From: Pseudorasbora parva
Taxonomy: Eukaryota > Chordata > Actinopteri > Cypriniformes > Gobionidae
Direction of reading: 5' to 3'
Length of the DNA: 64,000 nt
Assembly (NCBI RefSeq): GCF_024679245.1
Contig: NC_090191.1
Location: 36,685,638-36,749,637 of the forward strand
The notes below the pieces were generated by a model. The model did not search any database, was not told the origin of the DNA, and saw only the letters and a program-made list of their open reading frames with translations. Positions 34,761 through 47,167 of the stretch are shown in pieces; within the stretch, counting starts at the first letter, position 1, and every line of letters starts with the position of its first letter. Position numbers and translations under genes: made by a program.

Positions 34761-36301
34761 TTGCAGTTATTGTTATATTTTCAAAAATAATACTAGTTGA
34801 TGAATTGAATTACTTCTCAGAAAGTTTTTTTTTCCCTTCTCATTCTCATTTTCAAGTTGCATCTGTAAACTCATCAGACTTTGCAGATTTTGTGCACTGT
34901 GTGGCCCAAAACATGCTTGATCTGCGTAATGGACTCTGAATCAGTTTAATTATGCAGTGCATCCATACGACTGACCAGTAGACTGTTACATGCAACCCAT
35001 TGACTAGCCGTTGTTAAAAATGTTGCACATCCCTACTTCCAATGTCATTACTGCGTTAGCTCGCATTTTAACTCCTGTCAGGGTCGTAGCATCCGTAACT
35101 TCCACTCCGTGCTTAATTCTCTCCCCATAAATTCACAGCCATTGCAGTAGCAGGGTAATAAAACGAGCGTGTATGTATGTGTGTGTTTGAGCTTAGGAAG
35201 GCTAGAGAGGGGCGAGTCCCTGCTGCCACCGCTGATCAAATGAAACAACAAGGGCAACGGCAGCTAATGCGGGGAGCTGTTTAGTGCAGGGCTGCCTTTT
35301 GAAATGATGATGATAATGGATTCAGTCCGCTCATTAATGGAGTCCGAGTGCTCGTTAGAGTGAACAAACAAGCCAGCCTGTCAGCACTGGAAATGCCAAG
35401 TGCCGGCAACTGTCTCCGTTTTATGTGAGGACACCGCGTTCTCGCCATTTACCCACCTACTCCACCCCCAACATCAAAGTCGGTGGCGGGGACCACCGCA
35501 ACACACCAACCACGCCACCCTCGGAGGCGGCTCAGGCGAACAGGGTCGCCGGGTCAAGAGGGATGAAATCGATTCCCTCTCTTTTGGCTCTGTCCTCACA
35601 TAAATGGAGCGTTTTGAGTTAGTGTGTTAGCTTAAACAAGTAACTAGTGGGAGTTTCTGTTTTATTTAAAGCTGTTATGTGTCTGTCTGTTTTTCGTTCC
35701 ATCATAAAGTGTGGTCACATTAGCGAAATTTCTAAGAGTGTCGATTGTCAAAAGTGTTGCGACATATTAAGCACAATGTAAGAAATAATGAATGATGAAA
35801 AAAGTTATAATTGTAATGGTTCAAGCTCAAAAACTGGTTCCTATAGTTCCCTTAATTTTTGATTGTACAGTAACATATTCGTTAAACTTACAGTTGTTGT
35901 TTTTTAAGCACATTTTAAGCACAATTAAAAAACATTTATTTTTTTCTCATTAATTATGATCGTGTGTTTGTGTGTATGACACTGTGAGCACTATCTATAT
36001 ATTTGTATTTACCTCAGCTTGTGGAAAAGCTATTAGTGGTTAATTTTGATTCATCATATGGCTTTCTCTTTACCCACCTGTGTTTTTGATGGTTTTCAGT
36101 GCTTTATAAATGAACAAAACAGACTTTAAGTGGTTTATTATTAGGTGGTATTTTTAACATAATAATTATTATATAACAGCTATTATAAAGCTGGTGCAAT
36201 TGGCACCAAGTGAGATGGCGCAAGTTTTTTTTACTAGTTTTAGCCTGATGCAGTTATCATATTCACGTCCTGCACCATGTTGTTTAAAAATGCAAATACA
36301 A
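34761..36301. other. No gene recognised; possible enhancer at 34900-35600
   Basis: From 34900 to 35600 the sequence is balanced and unique, with a G+C-rich stretch at 35440-35560. Short frames there overlap and lack motifs. From 35620 to 36300 it is A+T-rich with no feature. Confidence 0.4.
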
Positions 36302-36581
36302 CTCAAATACAACACTTTATCCAACAGCCTGGAATGCACTTCACTTCCGGTAAGGTCAATAATACACATGCTGGATATACGTGCTTCACTCCTGGTAAGG
36401 TCAGTTTACACGCTCTGGCTTTGTGTACATGTAAAGACATCACTTCCGGTATACACGATCTGGTGTAGTTTCCGCCAATGCCAGAAGTGAATCTCGTTCA
36501 TGACGCCAGAGCGTTTATATTTAACTTCTTTACTGGAAGTGAAGTGCGTTCCAGGCTGTTGGATATAGTGTTGTATTTGAG
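36302..36581. mobile_element. Palindromic foldback element, 280 bp
   Basis: The left arm CTCAAATACAACACTTTATC...CAACAGCCTGGAATGC pairs with the right arm GCGTTCCAGGCTGTTGG...AGTGTTGTATTTGAG. Inner words ACTTCACTTCCGG and CTGGAAGTGAAGTGC also pair. The CACTTCC(T/G)GGTAAGGTCA word is repeated within the left arm. It has no coding capacity. I do not recognise the family. Confidence 0.75.
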
Positions 36582-36759
36582 GTAAACAATTATATAAATA
36601 TGGCTAGATTTCTCACACAAACTGATCGTTTTGTGTCTTAAGATATCAGTGTGTTGTCATGAGCCACAGGGCTCTTTGTGCATGTTTTCTAATCATGTTT
36701 TTTTTTGCTCTTATAGAATTGTTACCCATTCACATGCATTATATGACACGGCAACGGTT
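36582..36759. other. No gene recognised
   Basis: Short spacer between two transposon-derived segments. Confidence 0.5.
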
Positions 36760-36876
36760 GAAGTTAAATCTTCATTTGTGTTCTACTGAAGAAACAAAGA
36801 CACCTACATGTTGGATGCACTGGGGGTAAGCAGATAAACATCACATTTTCATTTTGGGGTGAACTATCCCTTTAAG
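36760..36876. mobile_element. Solo right end of an AGTTCACCC foldback element
   Basis: TCATTTGTGTTCTACTGAAG (36772-36791) and ATTTTGGGGTGAACTATCCC (36852-36871) match the right half of the abundant foldback family found complete at 59942, 61271 and 43173. The left half is missing. Confidence 0.6.
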
Positions 36877-38635
36877 AGAACAAGGACAACCATTTTAGAC
36901 CATGTGTTGGGCGCCGATCATGAGGTTGGCACGCCGACCATTTTTCCTTTCCATGTGCGTTCCATACTTTCAAACAAAGCAGATGGCAAAATCTGCATGG
37001 GGAAATCTGACATAAAATCGCATTAATTCCTATCGAAATGACTGGATTTCGCCTGTGTAAATTTGCAGAATAATGATAAATACATCTGCACCTTTATACT
37101 TCAATATTCTTCAATATACTGCAATATGCATCAAATTTCATGATAAGCGTAAACACTATGGCTTTTCCTGTCTCTTTTTGTTTGCAGCCCAACCATTGGC
37201 TCAACCAAAGATGGGGGCGGGACTACCTGGCCAAACAATGGAAACAGTTGTGTTCGCTCAAACATCGAAGGAGGAACCTTTATGCAACTGTTGTGGTTAG
37301 TGTCTCTATTCTCGCATGTCTTTCTGTGTGAAATTCTTTCATGTTCTGAAAACAAAGAAATTGTTAGCCTTCGTCTCTTCCACTGATACTGAAGCATGGC
37401 ACTCTCATAAAGGAGAGAGGAATGTTTCTTTCCTCCTACATCCTTCAATTAAACATTGGCTGTGTTAAACTCAGTCATCTACTGTATGTGAGACGATCCT
37501 CGATCTCGCAGCGTCTTTGAACCCATCAAAAAATAAAATGACAACATCTTGTCAAGGAAGTTGAAAGATCAGAGGACTTTGGTTCCAGAGATAAAATCGC
37601 TAGGGTCTGTCACCATTTCACAGAAGTTCTAGCTTCCTCCAAGCACGTAATGAATGAACGTTGGCTACTTTTTGTGATTCGTAACGCACCTTCCCACAAC
37701 AGATCTTTGCTAATCAGTGCCTCGTCTTAGTACTTGTCACATTCTTCTCTTGTATACATAGTAATCATACCTCTCCATATCAGAAATGTAATACTGATTA
37801 AGTTTAGGGAGTCTTTTTTTTTTGCAAGTGCAACAAAGTGTGAAGTTTCAGATAACACTGTGTTCTGCATGAAAGGAACATTTGATCATATTATATAGTT
37901 TTTTTGGAGGCAGAAAGAGAAAAAAGATCACCAATGAAAAGTCATTGCCCATTAAAGTCAGGCAAAATTACCCGGGTTGCATTAAGAAGCTTTAAAAAAA
38001 AGAGCGAGAGATATGTATCATGCATGTGGAGATGCATAAACATGACGGGGCAGCTTAAGTAGAAAATGAGATCTGATGCCTTACTGAAGAAGAGACCTCG
38101 TGCTCGGAATGCATTTAAAGTTAAATATTCATATCATTATAATCCAGAGGAATATGTAACGACTGTATGATATTTTATTGAGGAGGTTTTAAAAATGAAT
38201 GCTGTCCCAACTCCTTAATAAAAATCCTGCCAAAGCTCTTAGTAGTCATACTGAAGGCGTTCTTCTTTGGTGTCATGCCAGTCAAGTCTGCTACAGGTCC
38301 TCGAGTGCTTTGCCCAGCTTCCCCCCCCCAACACACACACACACAATCTCTCACAGGAAGTCTTTCTTCTAGCTGTATTTACTTCTTTCTTAGAATCGTC
38401 AGATTGTTCTCATACATGTATATTTTCAGAAAAACATGTCAGATTGAACACACGTGGGATTGTTAAGTGCATCTAGTCTCACACTCACACAGATATTTAC
38501 TTTGCTGGCTAAATGGGGACATATCATAGACTTCTGTTTTATTTTATTTAAAAGTAATAATAAACCTTAAATGTATGTAAATTCCCAAGTAAATGTGTCT
38601 GTGGGTTTGCTTGGTTACATAAGTAATATTACACT
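36877..38635. other. No gene recognised
   Basis: Unique sequence. A short CA tract lies near 38330-38344. The portion 37900-38240 has enhancer-like composition. Frames of up to 105 codons (37131-37448, minus) show no motif. Confidence 0.45.
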
Positions 38636-39715
38636 GTGCTGTGTGTGTGGCATGCAGATGCTTCTACAAACAATCGTGAAAAAATGGGTCGCTCTCAGGA
38701 GCTCAGTGAATTTAAACCTGGTACAGTGATAGTTTGCCACCTGTGCAATAAGTCCATTCATGAAATTTCCTCACTACTAAATATTCTACGGTCAGCTTTT
38801 AGTGGTATTATAACAAAATAGAAGCAATTGGGAACAATGGCAACTCAGCCACAAAGTGGTAGGCATGTCAAATCACAGAGCTGGGTCAGCACATGCTGAG
38901 GCACACAGTGTGTAGAAGTCACCAACTTTCTGCAGAGTCAATAGCTACAGACTTCCAAACTCCAAATGTGTGGCCTTCAGTTTAGCTCAAGAACAGTGTA
39001 TAGAGAGCTTTGTGAAATGGGTTTCCATTGCCGACCAGCTGCATCCAAGCTTTACATCCCCAAGTGCAACCCAAAGCGTTGGATGCAGTGGTGTGTAAAG
39101 CACACAGTCACTGGACTATAGAGCAGTGAAGACATGTTCTCTGGAGTAACAAATCACACTTCACTGACTTGGCAATCCAATGGGCAAGTCTAGTTTTGGT
39201 CATTGCCAGGAGAATGATACATGCCTGACTGCATTGTGCCAAGTGTAATGTTTGGTGGAACGGTGTGGGATTGTTTTTCAGGGGTTGGGTTTGGCCCCTT
39301 AGGTCCAGTGAAAGGAACTCTTAATGCTTCAGCATACTAAGACATTTTGGACAATTTCATGCTCCCAACTTTGTGGGAACGGTTTGAGGATGGCCACTTC
39401 CTGTTCCAGCATGACCGCTCACCCGTGCACAAGCAAGGTCCATAAAGACATGGATCACCGAGTTTGGTGTTGAGGAACTTGACTGGCCTGCACAGACTCC
39501 TGACTTAGGAATGAGTTTAGAGCGGACACTGTGAGCCAGGCCTTCTTGTCCAACATCAGTGCCTGACCTCACAAAAGCGCTTCTAGAAGAATGGTCAAAA
39601 ATTCACATAAGTGCATAAACTCCTTAGTAAACCCTTCAGATTAAGAATGGGATGTTATTAAGTTCATGTGCATGGAAAGGCAGACATCCCAACACTTTAT
39701 TTGAAAAACATATTT
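38636..39715 (+). mobile_element. Tc1-like transposon, near full length, inactive
   Basis: The sequence follows a fish Tc1-like element from start to end. A transposase start at 38684 opens with the residues MGRSQELSEF and runs to the helix-turn-helix region (NKSIHEISSLLNI), where a tryptophan codon has become a stop at 38819-38821. Downstream, the 'aggggttgggtttggcccct' stretch (39280-39299), an 'ttccagcatgaccgctcacc' stretch (39404-39423) at the second catalytic Asp, and the 'aacatcagtgcctgacctca' stretch (39553-39572) are recognisable. The Asn-Pro-x-Glu motif is deleted near 39510. Terminal repeats are decayed. This is a third Tc1-like family in the window. Confidence 0.85.
38684..39610 (+). 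pseudogene. Tc1-like transposase, multiple stops and deletion
   Basis: The first 45 codons are open and hold the first DNA-binding helices; thereafter stops and indels alternate. The catalytic Glu region is lost in a deletion near 39510, where proline-motif codons are followed directly by later sequence. In an active relative, the protein would bind the terminal repeats and move the element into TA sites. Here it cannot work. Confidence 0.8.
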
Positions 39716-40820
<1,105 letters not shown>

Positions 40821-43172
40821 AAGTTATACTCTCACACACAATCTTTTTGACTTGTGAATTAAGATTTAGCAGATAATTCCTGCAACATTTTGTCATTTAG
40901 TTGACCGTCCATTGTTTAACTTCATCTTGATCACTCTATATTCATGCTCAGATTCTCACACCTCCAGCTCAGCGTTGATAACTGTTCAGAGAGAGACAGA
41001 GGGACTGAAAGAATGGAAGGAGGAGGTGCAAAGAAGAGGAGGAGGTAAAAATAAATTGCATTCCCCTCCTAACAGGGAGCCTTCACTAATTATGCTGTTT
41101 GAGTCCTCACAGAAGCCAAGTCTTCTAAATAGACCTGTGCTCGCTGAACCCTGAGTCGGGGGGTTCCTGGCGGTGCCCAGCCGGGCTCGGCTGCCCTACT
41201 TCCTGTCGTTAATTATCTTTTGTTTGCCCTTGATAATCCGTGGCCCGCCGTGCCCGTAATGAAAGCTCTGAATCACCGCTAAGTGTAAAAAACAATGGCA
41301 TTGTCATTACCACATCATCAGCGCATTATAAATAATGAATGAAACGTGCATTAGGCAGACAGAGGGAGAGTTTATGAAAATGACTTGTGAGAATAGATTA
41401 AATTACAACTATTATTACTTTTCCTTTTGATGTAGTGCATCAGAGTAATTACAAAATTGTATAAAAAGGGATTCCATTCTCCGCGAGCGATATAAAAATC
41501 AAATTTATGTTACGAGGGAATTGTGTCTTGAGTTGACAGTACTTAATGTATTATTTTAAATAACATTTTCTTAAAAACATCCCTTTCACATTCAGAAGGA
41601 CATCATTAGGACGAGAATAAAGCATTCATTTTCCACTTGGCCAAACGTGAATGCCATCCGTGCGGGCCGGTGCGTGTGTGTATACACGCGTGCAGACGAA
41701 TAAAACCCTTCGTGTGATAAGCAGCCATTAAACGTCGGGCTGCTGCATTCCCGTCCCTGACTTTGCTTTATGATCTTCATAAATCTGTCGGCAAACCTTA
41801 TCAAGTCACAACGATAGACTGCGTTGGACCATTAGTTTGCTGTAGCACCTTGTCCTTTTTGGTGGGAAATACACCCGGATGGGCATCGGTTAGGGATTAG
41901 GGTTTCATAAATCTGATGTGCAAATGCAAAATGGAAAAAAATCAACTGTTTTTCCCAATCAATATTTGTTGGAAATAGAAAGGATAATGTGTCTGTTTCG
42001 AATAGGTACGGACGCCTGTGAGCGGCGAATGAGATGACACATACACGGACAATTTGTCATTTGTTCATGGAAGTTTTCAAACTGTGGAAATGATGTTATT
42101 ACTGGCCGGCTGCATTGTGCGGGTGTAATGTGCTATTTGCCATGCCAGGCCTGGGTTTTGCAGATGGAAATTAAAGGGAGAAAATTGCTACTAACTACTC
42201 AATTACAGCGCTTGATGGTTACGCTGACCTCGGTTGGCAGCAATGGCAACACCGGGCCAATCATGTGGCCTAGATGGCATTAAATTAGAATAGGAAAAGA
42301 GAACGATTGCACATATTCATTGTGCAAAAGACATTTGAATTACCTCGGACGTTTGGCTTGATATCGAACAATTAAGTGCAGTGATAGGATTTTATGGGAC
42401 AGTTTAGAGGCAACGTGCATACAGGAATCACAGTGCAGTGGAGAATTGGCCTTAGATTTCAAATCTGTCAATTAAAGGGCTTCTTATTATTCCCCAACAG
42501 TCGACTCTGGTGTTTATTGTTCATTTAATAGCTTTATTTGCAGTTTCTATGTACTTGAAGCACCTAGACAAGATGGGGAAAAGAGCTCAAGTATATAAGA
42601 ATGTGTCTCATATGAAACCGCAGCGGCTGTGCATCATACGAAGCGGATTACCCAGGAGATGGTCGCCAAACTTATTTTCATGTAAATCAATTATAGATCT
42701 TGGTATTGAATAGCTTTTTTCTGGGGCCTACAGTTGTTTGTATTCTACCTTTAGTGTTGATTACATCATGGTGTGTGTACATAGCATATATTATTTATAT
42801 TGAAATTCTGCACGGAAGGATTTACAATTACCGAAGGCACTGGACTGATTAATTCCATTGAGTTTTGCTGTCGTGTATCTGCCATGTGAAAGCCATCATT
42901 TGAAGTCGTTTTCTCTTTAGGTTGATGAAGTTACTTGATGTAAGTGTTATGATTTTTGTATTGTTTTTTACCTGTGTGTATCTCCTTATCACTTTAGTTT
43001 GTTCATATACACTTATACTTCATTAAGATCCAGAAGTGCCAGTGACGCCCAAACAAACCTATTTATTTTTGTCTTATCACATGTAAACTGTATATACTGT
43101 GTGTGTTTATATATATATATATAATAAAATATTAAACTATACACCGTAAACCCAAATAAGTTGGCAAAATGA
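40821..43172. promoter_or_regulatory. Unique region with enhancer-like blocks at 41160-42720
   Basis: A long repeat-free stretch with many AT cores in balanced sequence: TCGTTAATTATCTTTTG near 41208, CAGAGTAATTACAAAATTG near 41441, CTCAATTACAGCGC near 42199 and TGTCAATTAAAGGGC near 42466. No coding frame is convincing. In fish, blocks like this often correspond to conserved non-coding elements around developmental regulators. A short TA tract lies near 43111. A possible MITE end (ACACCGTAAACCCAAATAAG) sits at 43140-43160. Confidence 0.28.
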
Positions 43173-43799
43173 GTTAGTTATTTCACCCAAAAATGAAAAT
43201 TCTGTCATTAATTACTTAACCTAATGTCGTTCGACACCCGTAAGACCTCCGTTCAGAACACAAATGAAGATATTTTTGCTTAAATCGTATGGCCCTGAAA
43301 GGCCTTCATTGACACCAGTGTCATTTCCTCTCTCAAGACCCATAAAAGGCACTAAAGATGTCGTTGCAAAGTGCAATTCATGATTCACATCGCGTGTCAA
43401 ACTGGCAAACTGCGGAAATCACGTGACATTGGCGATCCGAATCATGAATCGATACATTGATTTATAACAGTTCAGAGATTTGTTTTGAAATCTGCCCATC
43501 ACTATAAAGTCGTTATTTAGTTTATTTCTTCTGCGCATAAAAACTATTCTCGTCGCTTCATTAAATTATTGCGCCACTGTAGTGAGATGGGCTTTGTAAC
43601 GACGTCTTTAGTGCCTTTTATGGGTCTTGAGAGAGGAAATGACACTGGTGTCAATGAAGACCTGTCTGAGCCACCGGATTTAAACAAATATATCTTCATT
43701 TGTGTTCCGAGGATGAACAAGGGTCTTAAGCGTGTCAAACAACATTAGGGTAAGTAGTTAATGACAGAATTTTTTATTTTTGCATGAACTAACCCTTTA
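43173..43799. mobile_element. Large AGTTCACCC foldback element, about 627 bp
   Basis: The left end AGTTAGTTATTTCACCC and the right end GCATGAACTAACCCTTTAA are inverted. The arms pair over long stretches: 'aatgacactggtgtcaatga' near 43640 pairs with 'tcattgacaccagtgtcatt' near 43307, and 'cataaaaggcactaaagatg' with its inverse near 43605. The centre contains AAATCACGTGACATTGGCG (43416-43434), which is also present in the copy at 61271. It has no coding capacity. Confidence 0.8.
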
Positions 43800-44342
43800 A
43801 GATAAGAAATTTGATGTTTAAGATTTTTAATAATAAAAAAAAACCTGGCATAGTACTTGCTGAATGAGGACTGCAATATAATACATTTATCACACATCTG
43901 TTCTCAAACTAAGCTAAGCTCATGGTCCACTCGTCATGATGGTAACCCTACAAAAAACCTAACATAACAGAAAATCTTCTGATCTAGCATAATAGAACAT
44001 TAAACACTACTAAATGTCCAACTTAATGTTAATCTTGTACAAAGAAACATAAAACTTAATTTGGGGCATTTACTGTCCCTTTTGAGTGTCATGGCAAAGC
44101 ATGCTGGGAAATAGAAATCCCAGCCCAGTTTCAGTTAAATTTAAGTTTATAACACTCAAAACAATGAAACAATTCCGATTACTTCATTTGTGTCAGTTTT
44201 GAGAACGCAAAAGAAAAAGTTCTAAATACTCCTAAAAGTTATTTTGTCTGAACTCATTTGTTTAAATTGAGTTGGCTCTACTCACACCAATTCATTATTT
44301 TATTTAACTGTAAGGAGTAAGCAAAAATGTTATTTTTTCAAA
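43800..44342. other. No gene recognised; possible decayed MITE at 44220-44320
   Basis: A+T-rich spacer. The words CTGAACTCATTTG and GAGTTGGCTCTACTCAC near 44250 could be the counterpart of the MITE-like end at 43140, which would place the foldback at 43173 inside an older element. This is uncertain. Confidence 0.35.
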
Positions 44343-44385
44343 ATATGGCCATATAATGGAGTGTATATGGCCATATAATGGAGTG
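44343..44385. repeat. 22-bp direct duplication with palindrome
   Basis: ATATGGCCATATAATGGAGTG occurs twice in tandem. Each copy contains the perfect 12-base palindrome ATATGGCCATAT. Confidence 0.9.
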
Positions 44386-47151
44386 CCACTTCAGAAAACG
44401 TATTGCAACACTCCATATTCATTGAAATCTTCTCTGAATCTATATAAGCTCTAGTGTCTAGACACTCCGTATCAATTTTTTTGCCATTACTCATACAAAA
44501 TGTCTTATGATTGATAGTTTGTGGAGTATACATCACATCTGTAATAAATCCTGACTGATGTAACCGGGCTTAGTCAGACATTCTCTTTAAAACCTGCACA
44601 ATGCTGCTGGTCATTACAGGCCTCTGGCCTCCCTGAAAAGCCTTGACTCTTTGTTTGTCCAGTAGTCTCACTGAGATGTTCTATGGATTGCATTCAGCTG
44701 TAATTCTAGACAGCCACTAAACCTGGCCGGAGTCAATAGCCCATAAGTCTCTTGTTTATCACCAGATCAATTGCTCCACTTCACAAGGGAAGGAGAAGAC
44801 TAATTGTTTTAGGAATAATCTCTTTGTGCGTGCGGATATGGCATCGACTTGCAGAAATGGAAAACGATTTTCGCCTCTCATCCTAGATGAGAAGACGCAC
44901 TTCTGTTTGTGTGCATGAGCGTGTTTATAAGTCATGAGAGCACCCGCGAGTTTTGAGAGTTTGAGATGCTTGCGGCTAACAAACACTTTTTATGTAGCCA
45001 CACATCATGTTTCATTTACTACCACGTTTTGACTCAATCCTGCTCTTTCATGACCTTGAACCTCCCAAAACAGCAGGTTTTGTTCCAACATATTAGTCAC
45101 TAAACTCTGTTTTGGTGTAACGAGCAGTAGTTTCCGGATGTTTTCATTCATTCACACCATCTACCCTGTGAAAAAAAGGGCGTTGTGGCTGAACTGTAAT
45201 GCACAGAGCCATTCCCCAGGTCTGCGGGTGAAAGCTCTTCCTTTTGGGATCAATTACTTGGCATTGGGATCTTTAAAAAAGGAAGCGGCCTTATTAAAAG
45301 TCCACACGGCACCCTGAGATCCCATGTTTGGGGTTCCTGGCCTCGGCACAGCTATTTATTAGCATATAATATTTAAAGGTCAGTGGCTGTTTTACATAGG
45401 CACTCTATTAGACGGAGGTCAGTTAGGCCATGTGTATTGTTTCATTGCAAGCATAAAATTTAGCGTTTTTGCTCTTTGCTTTCAAAACATTAAGATTGCA
45501 TGGTCATCCTCTCAGGGGAAAATGCAAGAAGCACTGTTGATTTTGCCTCTGAACGTAGCCTTAGATACACTAATACTCTTGTAATGTAATGCATTTAGTT
45601 CATCAATGTGGCTAAGGAGTCTTTTTTTTTTTATCCGAAGCACTGCACAGAGAATACCCACAACTCCTTGGGAAGTCGTCTCTATTGGCAAACCATTGGA
45701 GAACATGCACAAAGAGAAGGTACCATGTTCGACATAGCCGCTGATCAAAGAGGCCGGAGGGTGGTGGAGATGGAGCGGCTCTCCTCCATGGATAAAACTG
45801 TATTATAGTGTATTAAACAAAACCAGTGAAGGAGCAGAGGAATCCCGCCAGTGCTTTCAGAAGTGCTAAATGCTGGGTCCCAGTAGAGTCTATTAGACCC
45901 CCATCCTGCACTGGTACTGCATTGTAGAGAGCAAGTGAGAGAGAAAGAGATATCTCACTTTCATTGTCTTCCTAGGACAATATTTAAGCTAGAAACTCAA
46001 TATGGAAAGGCTAAGGGTTTTTTCCTTTTCTGCTGGGGGTAATGAAAGCCCTTATGGTGCATTGAAAAGTTTTAATAATAGGAATAATGTCAATATTTTA
46101 ATTGCTGTAATTAATTAAATTTTTTCTCTTGTAGGATCGGTTGATTTAGCAATTTATTTTTAACACTTTTGTTGCACTACTCTTATGAATATCATGGTTG
46201 GTTGCATGGTTTAATGCTGTAATGTACATTGTCCTCCGAAACACTGGAAACAAGAAGTGGGGTTTCCTAAACAAATAGATTTCTTGGTATAAATGCATTT
46301 TTGAAAACCGGCAAACAAATCAGAAAAAAAATCAGCAAACCTTATATTTGATTAGGTTTTTTTCTATATTCTGAATTGTTTGTATTATTCCTTAAAGTCA
46401 TCACAAAATGTCCAAAGTCTTTATCGGGCAATTTAGGTTATTTTTTTAATTATGATTTTTCTTTATGTTAATGAAAGTAGTGTTAACGTGCAAGTCACAC
46501 ATAAGTATGCATGCATGGGCAGTCACACACAAGAGTTCAGTCCTTACTTTCAAGATTTAAATGAAGTCTACAATACATAAAGTCATAAAACGACAAGACA
46601 TCAAGCTGTACTGAACCAAATACAGGACCATGGTTACTCGCCACATTTTTAAACCATGCAACTTGCCTTTGGTAAATAACATCAATGTTGTTTGGCTAAC
46701 CAGCATGTACTAGCACACTTTGACAGCAATTTGTCAGGGCAGGTCAGTGTGTTCATGGTTATAATGTTAATGCTATATTTTGAACAGCCTGCTTTAGCAG
46801 TTTAGTGTTCAGAAATGCTTTAGATGGACTGAAAAGAGAGTTTTGCATTGTGAGTGTTACTTCAGTACATCAAACTCTTATTTCAAAAGAGCAGCGAAAT
46901 CCTGTTTTCCATGATATGCTCCCTTTTAATAATCAGTGAATATCTTCACAATATGCTGCATTTATTTATAGACTTGCATTTTTTAAGTAGATCGCTCAGA
47001 ATCAGAATAATTGGAGCTCTTGGTCAAGCAGTAAGAAAATGTACGCCACTGTGTTATTAGATCTGACAGCAGAGAGGCTTGATTAGATAGTTGCAGTGTA
47101 AGATAATCAAGAGTCAAATCACATGCATTTTCATTTTTTGGTGCTGTATGA
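44386..47151. other. No gene recognised; unique sequence
   Basis: Alternating A+T-rich and balanced DNA. The part 45100-45500 is balanced and repeat-free and could hold conserved non-coding DNA. No transposon termini and no convincing frame were seen. Confidence 0.45.
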
Positions 47152-47167
47152 TCTCTCTCTCTCTCTC
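47152..47167. repeat. Short (TC)n tract
   Basis: About eight units. Confidence 0.8.
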
